A stretch of DNA of 64,000 nucleotides from Nicotiana tabacum (Eukaryota; Streptophyta; Magnoliopsida; Solanales; Solanaceae), in assembly GCF_000715075.1 (NCBI RefSeq), contig NC_134089.1:70972697-71036696 (forward strand). Reading direction: 5' to 3'. Below the pieces are notes generated by a model that had not been told where the DNA came from, did not search any database, and worked only from the letters and a program-made list of their open reading frames with translations. Positions 54,705 through 64,000 of the stretch are shown here, one piece after another; within the stretch, counting starts at the first letter, position 1, and every line of letters begins with the position of its first letter. The translations under genes were made by a program, and so were the position numbers.

Positions 54705-56270
54705 TTTCTACAAAACAAAAAGGGTTAGACCCTACCCCCACCGGACTCGACTATTTATACATTTATGATCAGCACAAAGCATTTAGTTCTCCAAATAAAT
54801 ACACAGTATCTGATGATGTCCGTTTGGGTTTAGGGAAACCTAGTGGACCTTTGGACAAGGCTATCTTAAATGATCATTATCTAAACAACATAACTGACCC
54901 GACTAGGTTTGACCATGATGCATGCATAATTTTAAATAGAGTAAGGTTTTTATGGGGTTTTAGACTGGTACCCTTGAGTGAACAACTCAAGGGGGAAGGC
55001 ATGGAACTGCTGACTGCACCGCTGATCGACTAGTTTTACCACAAATAAGCCTTTCCGAATTTAGGGGTAATGATATAGGAAAGGCACAACCACTCATCAA
55101 GTGTTGCTATAGTATTTGTTTGGCACGAGTGGAGTATGATGTTAAGCATGATTATGCAATAATTAAAAGCATGTTGACATGTATTTGCACGTTAAGAAAG
55201 CGATAAATACAACAGTTTTATAATTTAAAGCAGTTATAAAAGAAGGAAACAAGAAAGATATGTCAGTTTTGCTTTTGAAGAAGAGATTAAACGCTTAAAG
55301 GAATCGGTTAAAAACTCATGGATTTAAACGAAAAACAAGAGGAAATCCTTTCTTACAAATGAAAATGGCCGAAGATAGGGCAGTGAACGAGTTTCAAACA
55401 GGAAGAGGTTGGCTTTCCTTGAGATCTTCTCAAGGACTCATGAAGTCGAAGAGCCTTGGAGTATAGGAGACCAGAGGTGGTCGAAGAAGGCACGAGAGCA
55501 CGATAGGAAAGAGGTTCTCGCCGGTAATGGTGATTAGGGTTAGGGTGAGTTGAGAGAGAATTTGGGAGAGGAGGATTCAGAGGCGGTGCAAATGAAAGAA
55601 TGGAGGTTGGGTTTGGGGGGTCGTTTGATTAAAAAAGCAAAGGGCTAACGTGGACTGTTGATCTAGGAGATCAACGGTCGAGATTAAATGGGGTAAGTGG
55701 GTTCCGGGTTTGGGTATGGGTTAATAGGGTGTGGGTCGAGTTTTTTAATTTTAAAATTGGGCTGAGAATTAGGGTCCGATTTGGCTATAATTGAAATCCA
55801 ATTTGGCTATAATTTAAATAGCCAGTTTTTCCCTATTTAATTTATAAAAAATAGTATATAATTAATTTAAAATGCTAAAATGATTTATAATACATAATTA
55901 CCAATTTTAAAAATACAGGATCCAATTTTATGAATATAAAACATAATTAAATCTTAAAAGGGCTAATATTGCAATTATGTACAATTTAGCTTTAAATATA
56001 CTAAATATAATTATAAAAAATATAAAAATTACCCTAGCCATATTTTGGCATAAATATAGAAATCCAATAGATGAATTATCAAAACAATAATTTTGGAAAT
56101 AATTATTGGGGATTTTATGGATAAAAAGGGAGAAAATAAATCAATTTAAAACCTTAAAATTATGGAAAAAAATAATAAAAACCTGTGACATGCTTATATA
56201 TGCACATATATATGCTATTTTGAAGGTATTTTACATATTAAAAATATATAGGAAAAAAATTGGGTATCAA
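54705..56270 (-). repeat. Probable LTR of the Ogre-type element (minus orientation)
   Basis: On the minus strand it starts TGTTGATACCCAATTTT at 56270. An AT-rich U3, a stretch with CCCATTTAATC and CAACGGTC-type blocks, and a CT-rich leader (about 55400-55650) follow in the order seen in Tat-type LTRs. The inner end near 54770 is not sharply defined and no PBS was identified. Just outside, the minus strand reads GGGTAAAAAGGGGCAGC, a purine-rich tract like a polypurine tract. That raises the alternative that this is a 3' LTR of another element. Confidence 0.5.
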
Positions 56271-59200
56271 CAGCTGCCCCTTTTTACCCGGGAAGAACCA
56301 TCTCTGGCCATCTCCGGTGACCTCTCATCATCTCTCAGGCCTCCAATGGCTTCTCTCATGTCATTTTTGCCTTCTCTAAGGCCTCAAGGGACCACGACCA
56401 TGCCGACCTGCATTTAGGGTTCATCTCCTACCTGTTCCTGGCTATTCCAGTGTGATTTCAAGTGAAAATCGTTCTATATTTACTACGATCTATGGGTTTC
56501 TAGACAGGTTTCTTCATCTCTGTATGGGTCTCTTTTGAAACCCTAATTTCTTTTCTATACCTCCCAGATTTGTACAGATCTAGGATTATTTGAGCTTGTT
56601 TCTTGAGTATTTTATATTATTCCTGAGATTCTTTACAAGAATCATATGATTTCAAGTGTTTTTCATCTTCTTCTAAAATTAGGATTTTCGGAATTTCTTT
56701 TTAAAACTTTATTTAAATGATTCTTTGTTTTTAAACAACTGTTTCTCATATATTTTGACTGATTCTATGAGACTACTACAGCCTTAACTCGCCTATCCTG
56801 AAAGCCCTAATTTTTAAGGGGTTCTTTGTTAGTTTTTTTTTAGTATTAGCATGAGTGATCGATTCTCGTTTTGAGTTTTTGTGATTTCTCGTGACTGTCT
56901 TACCTTGATATCCTTCTACTGAGTTTCTTAGTCTAAACTTTCACTGATTCTATGTGCTTGTGTTCATCTCGACCGTTCACATCAAGACTTGCCTCTTTCT
57001 CATCGAATCAGTATTGTTTAACTTTTATTTTATCTAGGGTTATGTGTCGATCCTTGACTATCCATGTTTCACCTTATTTATATGCTAAACATGCTGACTC
57101 TTTTCATGACTTTCTCTTTGATTGAGCTATGTAATATTCTGAATTCCTTATTTCTTGGGTTGATTTGAACGTTTTCCCTTAAACCTTCGATTCTTACTTT
57201 TCTACTCAATTTTATTGATATGCTTGCCTTAATTAATTTTCCTTTACCTTGTCTTCATTGTTACTTGATTCATACTGATTATTTCCTTATTTAGAATTTT
57301 CTGAACCTGGCCCTAATTACCTGTTCTATACTTGCACTGTTTGAAGTCTTTCCTTATTTGTTAGACTGCAGCTATGTATGATTTCTTTCCTTACTTGTCA
57401 CTTACTCTTTACCGTTTGAACTAATTCCCTTAATCAAGGGAGGACTCGAACTGATTTTACATTGAGTTCTATAATTACTGAACAATTTGATTCTTACCTT
57501 ATTTACCTAGCTTTCAAACTACTATATATTGCTCTCTTCTACAGTTTTGAAAAGCGGACAAATATTAGTTCATATCTCTCTTACACTCAAAAGCTCTCCT
57601 TCTTTCTTTGTGACTTACTATAGTTATTGAATTAGTCGGCTTCAAGCCAAGGCTAATTATTACACTTTCTTGTTCTTTACCTTTCGTTTACTCTCTTTAC
57701 TGGTATTTTCTGATTTTAAATTCAAGCTTTCAAACCAATGTCTTTCCTATTGCTTCAGTTTATCCTATTCCTAATCTGTTTCTATCTACTATTTTACTAT
57801 TCAACATGTAATTGACCTATTACTTCACCTAGTTATGTCTTATGACTTCTACGATCAGCATGTCTTATGAACTTGTAGTATGTCTAAATTTAACTCTACC
57901 CTGCTTTTTGAATGTTGGTTCACTTGCAATTTAGTCTCTAGTATGAACCTTTCTTTGCAAAGTAATTCTAAGTTGTTTGATTCTATGTTGGTTCTGAAAT
58001 TCTTATTGTGTTATATCATTAGCTATCCCATGAACCCTCTGGAGCACCTCTGATTCTATAACTATGTTTTGATTAGCACCCCTGAATCCATGTCTTACTG
58101 TTTGCACTATTAGCTACCCCCTTAATTGCAAAGACTTCTGTTACTTGTATGGAGTGTTTCCAGCCCCAATTACCCCATGTATGAAGGTTTGTTATTTGAG
58201 TGTTGCTGAACCTATTTGGCCCTATGTTTGATCTGTTATTTGTGTGATTACACAACTCTTGTCAAAAACTGTTTTACTGAAAAATTCTCCTATTCATAAA
58301 ACTATTGAGACTTTTCAAATATTGCTTTCCTATTAAAATCTTTTCAAAACCATGTCAAGCACTCCCACTCTACTGTTAGGTCCTTAAGTTCTGCCCCTCC
58401 AGTGTGTGACTGCCTTGGGATCCCTATGAGATCCCTCTGAACTCTGATGCACTGGAGCTGGCTCTTCCACACTGCACTTACTCAGTTTTGGTTATAAAGT
58501 CTAGGTGTAAGCACTACCCGGGATCCTTGAGATTCTTAGGGAACTCTGATGCATCTAGACAATGATATTGTCATGGAATTTGGCATTTGAGCCTATTGGA
58601 GGCCTGGGGAAGTCATTTGGGCCTGCTTCAGGCTCCCTATAGTTAGCTTCTTCTTTTCTTTATTGTTTATGTAATTTATTCAGTTGGTCTGTAATAATTA
58701 TTTGTAAACAACTTTGGGTTGATTGGTAAAAAGGGTGGGTAGCTGTATTTGTTGGGTAATTTGGGTAGAGACCATGCCTATAGGATTGTATTAGTGCACT
58801 TGCCATGTTTACTTTCACAACATTAGAGATCATGTATATAGGATTTAAATGGATTCAATATTAGAAACCATGTCTATAGGTTTAAAATCAACTTCATGAT
58901 TAGATACCATGCCTATAGAGTGTAAAGTGATTGAATTCAATTCTGCTACTGCATGTGTTTACATTTGTCTCACTAAAATCATGCCTATAAGTTCCAACAT
59001 CAGCTCTTAATAATCAGATACCATGCCTATAGGAATCAAAATCAGAAATCCTGCCTACAGAATAAAAAGTCAATTTAGTTACACAACTCGGTCTAATTCA
59101 TGTTTGTTGGCTTTGAAACTGGCCTAATCAATTGTCTGTTCCCTTAAATGAATTTTTCAAGCACTGCCTTAATTTACTATCACTAGACAACATGCCTATA

Positions 59201-59871
59201 GGAACTCAAGAGTCCGTTTAAAAACTGTTCACTATTTTACTACATCAACGTAGTTATCATGCTCTTAGGAAATCACTGTTCTGCGTTTAGGCAAGCCTAT
59301 AGGCCGTTTCAAATTCTGCAACTCTGAAACTTTTTTTTGCTACTTAAAGCTGTTCAGATTTAATAGGTTTAATCAGTAGGAAAGTTGAATAGGATCTTTT
59401 ACATATTGTCCTAATTCAACACTATGTAACCACCTGCTCACCTAACCATGTTCTAGGATTTTCTCTCAAGAATTTGAATGTTGTTTGAAGACATGCACTT
59501 ATTTGCTATGTTTGAGGAGATAACTGTCAGCCTCTAACTTGTTTCTTTAAATGCAGTCCTAACTGTTCTTGATTGACGCCTAGATTCTTATCCTTTAAAA
59601 ACTTAGGAAAGTCTAGAATTGTCCAAAGAATAAAGGTCCTAAACCAAGAGGGGTGCCTAACACCTTCCCCTCCAGGTTATTTCGAGCCCTTACCCTAAAT
59701 CTCTGGTAATGCAAACCAATCCAAGAGTTAATCGCTCTAGGTTCCCTAACGCACCATAATCCGTTAGGTGGCGACTCTTCAAATACCCAAATCCCAAAAG
59801 GAAATGAGTTATTACCCCCATGAACGTCAAAACCCGGACTTTCTCCGCGAAGGAAAAAAGGGGGCGCGACA
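56271..59871 (+). repeat. 3' part of a plus-strand Tat/Ogre-type LTR
   Basis: No coding region. It starts with a CT-rich leader (56300-56460), runs through T-rich DNA and ends in blocks that mark the end of such LTRs: GGGTGCCTAACACCTTCCCC (59650), GGTGGCGACTCT (59767) and GGGGGCGCGACA (59860-59871). Normally a tRNA-type PBS would follow. Here the next base belongs to a truncated chromovirus LTR. An interspersed ATGCCTATAGG repeat fills 58771-59310. Confidence 0.65.
58771..59310 (+). repeat. Interspersed CCATGCCTATAGG repeats in the Tat-type LTR
   Basis: About nine variants of AgAtACCATGCCTATAGGa recur every 25-90 bp, for example at 58771, 58830, 58867, 58907, 58978, 59019, 59046 and 59188, with degenerate ones near 59270 and 59290. 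The spacing is irregular, so it is not a simple tandem array. Confidence 0.8.
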
Positions 59872-61869
59872 CCACTCGGGCATAGTAAAGCATGATGCTC
59901 AAGCCAAAATATCATTTAAATGTCAAAACGGAGTAAATATGGCTGAGTTATGAAAACAGTAGAAAACAACATGACTGAGTACAAATATAAAGTCAAAACA
60001 GTGAGGATCAGTAGTAAAAATTCCCTAAGGGTCCAAAACAGTTGGCACAAGGCCCAAATATGGCACTCAACCCAAAACATGAAATACTTTCCAAATCATA
60101 ACGATATCAAACAGTTTTCAATCAAATACGCAGTTTAATAGTCATACCGGACGGACTAAGTCACAATCCCCAACGGTGCACGACGCCACACTCGTCATCT
60201 AGCATGTGCATCACCTCAAAGTAGCACAACGATGTGAAATCCGGGGTTTCATACCCTTAGGACAACATTTACAATCATTACTTACCTCAATTCGGTCCAA
60301 ACTTTAGTCCGCGATGCCTTTCCCTCTCGAATCGGCCTCAGGATGCTCTAAATCTAGTCAAAACGGATTTATACCATCAAAATATGCTAAGGGAACAAAG
60401 CCCACTCAAAAATAACCAATTTACATCAAAAATCCTAAAATTGGCCAAACCCGATTTCGGGGCCCACGTCTCGAATTCCGATAAAAATTACAAGACTAAA
60501 ATCCTTACACTCTCGCGAGTTTACGTATCAATTACATCAAAATCCGACCACAAATGACCTTTTAAAACCCTAGATTTAGGTCTCCAATTTCCAAGCCCTA
60601 ACTTCCAATTTTAGGATTTAGATTCTACAAATTCCATGTTTAATTAGGTAGAAATCACATTAGGATCGAGTATTAAGTCCATAAATCTTACCTATAAGTG
60701 TTTCCCTTTGATTCCCTCTTCAATCCTTCTCAAAAAGCTCTAAAATCGCTCAACAATGGTGAAATATGGCCAAAAATCGCGAAAAGGGGTCTTTTAAACA
60801 TTCTGCCCAGCTTTTAAAATTCCTTCACCGCGATCGTAGAAAATGCCTCACGATCGCTAAGCACAAAAGCCGACCGATCCCATTGACCTTACGCGATCGC
60901 AAAAAAATCCACGCGATCGCGAAGCTATACCACACAGACCCACGCGATCACAACACGCCTCACGCGATAGCGTAGGGTAATCACTTCAGCCCCTCTTCAG
61001 ATCACTTTCTCCTACGCGAACACGACTCTGACCACGCGTTTGCGAAGCACAACTTCATATACATATGCAATCGTGACTCTTCCTTTGCGATCGCATAGAG
61101 CAACTCTACCTCTTCCCCAAAATAAGCCTACGTGATTGTGGACCCTTATCCGCGATCGCGAAGAACAAAATGTCTGCAACAGACGTGAAGAAAATCTGTA
61201 ACTTCTCAGCATGCAATTTGATCCGTTTAACCACCTGAAACTCACCCGAGGCCCTCTTGACCTCAACCAAACATGCCAACATATCCCATAATATCATTCA
61301 AACTTTTTCCAACCTTCGGAACGCTCTAAACAACATCAAAACACCAAATTTACATTGGATTCAAGCCTAAGAATTCCAAAAACTTCCAAATGCTGCTTTC
61401 GATCAAAAAGTATATCAAACCTCTTCCGAATGACCTGAAATTTTGCACACACATCAAAAATGACACAACGGACATACTCCAAATTTCAAAATTCCATTCC
61501 AACCCCTATATCAAAATCTCACTTATCAACCGAAAAACGCCAAATTTCGAATTTGCCAATTCAAGCCTAAATCTATTCCGGACCTCCAAAACACATTCTG
61601 ATCACGCTCCTACGTCCAAAATCACCTCCCGAAGCTATCTGAACTATCGTAACCCACATCCGATCCCTTTTTCACATAAGTCAATAGTTAGTTGACATTT
61701 TCAACTTAAGCTTACTCAAAAGAGACTAAGTGTCTCAAACCTTATCAACACCTCTCTGAACCCGAGCCAACCAACCCGATAACATATAATACAGCTGAAC
61801 AAGGCAATAAGAAGCAAAAATGGGGGAAATAGAGTAGTAGCTCATGAAATGACAGGCCGGGTAGTTACA
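59872..61869 (-). repeat. 3' LTR of the right-hand chromovirus, outer end missing
   Basis: Collinear with 27173-28904 of the related element and ends GGGTAGTTACA. It contains both segments that the two LTRs of 18672-28904 have each lost one of, so it shows the ancestral arrangement. Its CG palindrome array (60825-61170) is mostly GCGATCGCGAAG-type and not GCGAACGCGAAG. Confidence 0.88.
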
Positions 61870-62436
61870 TCTTCCCCCTCTTAAACAAATGTTCATCCTC
61901 GAATGAGTCAAGAAACATACTTGAAGCCTCAAATAGGTGTAGATATCTACTCCGCATCTCCCGCTCGGTCTCCCAGGTAGCCTCTTCTATGGGCCGACCT
62001 CTCCACTGCACTTTAACTGAATCCATATCCTTTGTCCTCAACTTTCAAACCTGACGCTCCAAAATGGCTACTGGGTCCACATCATAAGTCAAATCATCAT
62101 CCAAAGGAACCGTGCTAAAATCCAAAACATGAGACGGATCACCTATATACTTCCGAAGCATAGAAATATGAAATACCGGATGCACACTCGATAAGCTAGG
62201 TGGCAAAGCAAGCTCATAAGCCACCTCCCCAATCCTCCGAAGCACCTCAAAAGGCATAATGAACCGAGGACTCAATTTATCCTTCTTTCGAAATCTCATA
62301 ACACCCTTCATAGGTGAAACCTTCAATAGAACCTTCTCACCAACCATGTAGGACACATCTCAAACCTTTCTGTCAGTATAACTCTTTTGTCTCGACTGCG
62401 CTGTATGAAGCCTCTTCTGAATCACCTTCACCTTGT
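61870..62436 (-). pseudogene. Integrase C terminus, chromodomain and polypurine tract of the right-hand chromovirus
   Basis: Blocks YMVGEKVLLKVSPMKGVMRF, FEVLRRIGEVAYELALPPSL, VHPVFHISMLRKYIGDPSHV and LTYDVDPVAILERQV lie at 62045-62356. A break precedes the chromodomain: SVKVQWRGRP followed by EMRSRYLHLF-type sequence at 61935-62030. AGAGGGGGAAGA adjoins the LTR as polypurine tract. Confidence 0.87.
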
Positions 62437-63402
62437 CTAGAGCATCCTGCACCAAGTCTGTACCCAATAGCTAGCCTTACCCAGCTCAAACCAACCAAAT
62501 GGAGATCTACAAGGCCTTTCATACAAAGCTTCATATGGAGCCACCTGAATACTCAACTGGTAACTGTTATTATAAGCAAACTCTGCGAGCAGTAGAAACT
62601 GATCCCATGACCCTCCAAAATCAATGACACAAGCGCGCAACATGTCCTCCAATATCTGAATAGTGCGCTCAGACTGCCCGTCTGTCTGAAGGTGAAAAGC
62701 TATGCTCAACTCAACCTGAGTACCCAACTCTCGCTCCACAGACCTCCAAAACTGTGAAGTAAACTGAGTGCCTCTATCTGAAATGATAGAAATTGGGACA
62801 CCATGCAAGCGAACAATCTCTCAGATATAGATCTCTGCCAACCGCTCTGAAGAATAGGTAGTACACACAGGAATGAAGTGTGCGGACTTGGAGAGCCGAT
62901 CCACAATCACCCAAATAACATCAAACTTCTTCAAAGTCCGCGGAAGCCTAACTACAAAGTCCATGGTGATCCGCTGCCACTTCCACTCTTGAATATCCAT
63001 CTACTGAAGCAAGCCACCCGGTTTCTGATGCTCATATTTCACCTGCTAACAATTGAGACACCGAGCTACAAATCCCATAATGTCCTTCTTTATTCTTCTC
63101 TACCAATAATGTTGTGTCAGATCCTGATACATCGTCGTGGCACCCGGATGACTAGAATATCGCGAGCTATGAGCCTCCTCTAGAATCAACTCCCGTAGTC
63201 TATCTACATTGGGCACGCATATCCGGCCCTGTATCCTCAACACCTTATCATCACCAATAGTTACATCTCTGGCATCGTCGTGCTGCACTCTGTCCTTAAG
63301 GAAAAGAAAATGAGGATCATCATATTGGCACTCTCTGATGCGATCATATAAGGAAGACCGAGAAATCACACAAGCCAATTCCCGACTAGGCTCTGAAATA
63401 TC
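62437..63402 (-). pseudogene. Integrase of the right-hand chromovirus
   Basis: The zinc-finger start ELILEEAHSSRYSSHPGATT is at 63170 and keeps both His. The Cys pair region is broken by stops (63000-63100). The core shows HGVPISIISDRGTQFTSQFW (second Asp, about 62760-62810) and SIAFHLQTDGQSERTIQILE (Glu region, about 62660-62710), then RACVIDFGGSWDQFLLLAEF and NNSYQLSIQVAPYEALY. The upstream core with the first Asp (62830-62990) has stops and frame changes. Confidence 0.88.
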
Positions 63403-64000
63403 TTACCTCATGAACCGATTGGCCAAGGCCTGAACATCAACTGCAAGAGGTCCCTCCCCAATAGGAATATACACCAAACTCCCCATACTCACCGCCTTCC
63501 TACTCAAGGCATCAGCCACCATATTGGCCTTTCCCGGATGGTACAAAATAGTGATATCATAGTCCTTTAGCAACTCCAACCATCTCCGCTGCCTCAAATT
63601 GAGATCCTTATGCTTGAACAAGTGCTGGAGGCTACAATGATCAATAAACACCTCACAAGACACACCATACAAATAATGCCTCCAAATCTTTAACGCATAA
63701 ACAATGGCAGCCAACTCCAAATCATGAACAGGGTAGTTCTTCTCATGGGGCTTCAACTGAAGAGAAACATAAGCAATAACTCTACCCTCTTGTGTCAACA
63801 CACACCCAATACCAACTCTCAAAGCATCACAAATGGTATATGAACCTGAAGCTAATGGCAAAACTAACATTGGAGTTGTGGTCAAGGCGGTCTTGTGCTT
63901 CTGAAAGCTCTCCTCGCACTCCTCCGACCAACTAAATGGAGCACCTTTTTGAGTCAATTTGGTCAAGGGTGATGTGATAGATGAAAATCCCTGAACTAAC
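63403..64000 (-). pseudogene. RNase H of the right-hand chromovirus, continuing off the window
   Basis: Reads [80 protein letters not shown] and [20 protein letters not shown]. Compared with its relative at 22252-23109 it has a one-codon deletion in the YxxYCDAS block (TICDAL), affecting the first catalytic region. A stop lies just before the Met (about 63968), and RT would follow beyond 64000. Confidence 0.9.

Larger units (their letters stand above)
49150..56270 (-). mobile_element. Ogre/Tat-type Ty3 element, 3' half missing
   Basis: Minus-strand order: probable LTR (54770-56270), upstream ORF (54384-54704), gag (51910-54110), protease (50815-51520), candidate intron (about 50350-50540), RT (49150-50345). 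An extra ORF before gag and the style of gag, protease and RT identify the Ogre/Tat lineage. The element stops after EYLPTPS (49151); RNase H, integrase and the 3' LTR are gone. Confidence 0.8.
59872..64000 (-). mobile_element. Chromovirus of the 18672-28904 family, 5' end off the window
   Basis: Minus-strand 3' part of an element: RNase H enters at 64000, then integrase, chromodomain, polypurine tract (61870-61881) and a 3' LTR lacking its outer ~1 kb (59872-61869). Coding and LTR sequence align block by block with the nested chromovirus at 18672-28904. The outer LTR end is replaced by the Tat-type LTR end at 59871. The remainder, with RT, gag and 5' LTR, is beyond the window. Confidence 0.88.

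Noticed and set aside
54824..55033. 69-codon plus-strand frame next to the Ogre upstream ORF
   Set aside because: Lies in a probable LTR on the opposite strand to the element; no recognised domain.
58771..59310. Regularly repeated short motif as a CRISPR-like array
   Set aside because: Repeats are degenerate, spacing is irregular and the context is a plant LTR.

Overview
This window looks like plant heterochromatin made almost entirely of LTR retrotransposons inserted into one another. The LTR types, the chromodomain Ty3/gypsy polyproteins, the SIRE-type copia element with an env-like ORF and the Ogre-type element all resemble what is common in Solanaceae, probably a large genome such as Nicotiana. 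The organism is an inference from family recognition, not a search result. I found no intact host gene, no rRNA or tRNA gene and no CRISPR.

Layout. (1) 1-445 and 11401-13890 are old flank with tandem arrays. Into it went a minus-strand chromovirus (446-11395, target duplication CTTGC), which itself carries a solo LTR (4971-7656) inside its reverse transcriptase. (2) 13896-38488 is an old plus-strand Ty3-type element (target duplication CATCC) that has lost PBS, gag and pol. Its broken 5' LTR holds a non-autonomous element (16108-32763). One LTR of that element holds a third-level minus-strand chromovirus (18672-28904). (3) 38494-40221 is a pyrimidine-rich, LTR-leader-like stretch. (4) 40222-48380 is a plus-strand SIRE-type copia element with no 3' LTR. 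(5) 48381-49128 is a lone minus-strand LTR. (6) 49150-54704 is the gag-protease-RT part of a minus-strand Ogre/Tat element, followed by a probable LTR to 56270. (7) 56271-59871 is the 3' part of a plus-strand Tat-type LTR. (8) 59872-64000 is a minus-strand chromovirus of the same family as 18672-28904, running off the window.

The most interesting object is the non-autonomous element at 16108-32763. It has about 3-kb LTRs, a PBS, a polypurine tract and only about 0.44 kb between its LTRs, and each LTR contains the same captured fragment of a pentatricopeptide-repeat (PPR) gene in sense orientation. A stop codon shared by both copies shows the fragment was already broken before the last transposition, so the retroelement has been copying a host-gene piece as part of its LTR.

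All coding regions are decayed. Several catalytic residues are lost: the copia integrase acidic residues, the Ogre RT double aspartate and the Ogre protease aspartate. The gag-protease junction of the first chromovirus is deleted. None of these elements could move on its own protein, and the window reads as a layered record of insertion, solo-LTR formation, deletion and mutation.
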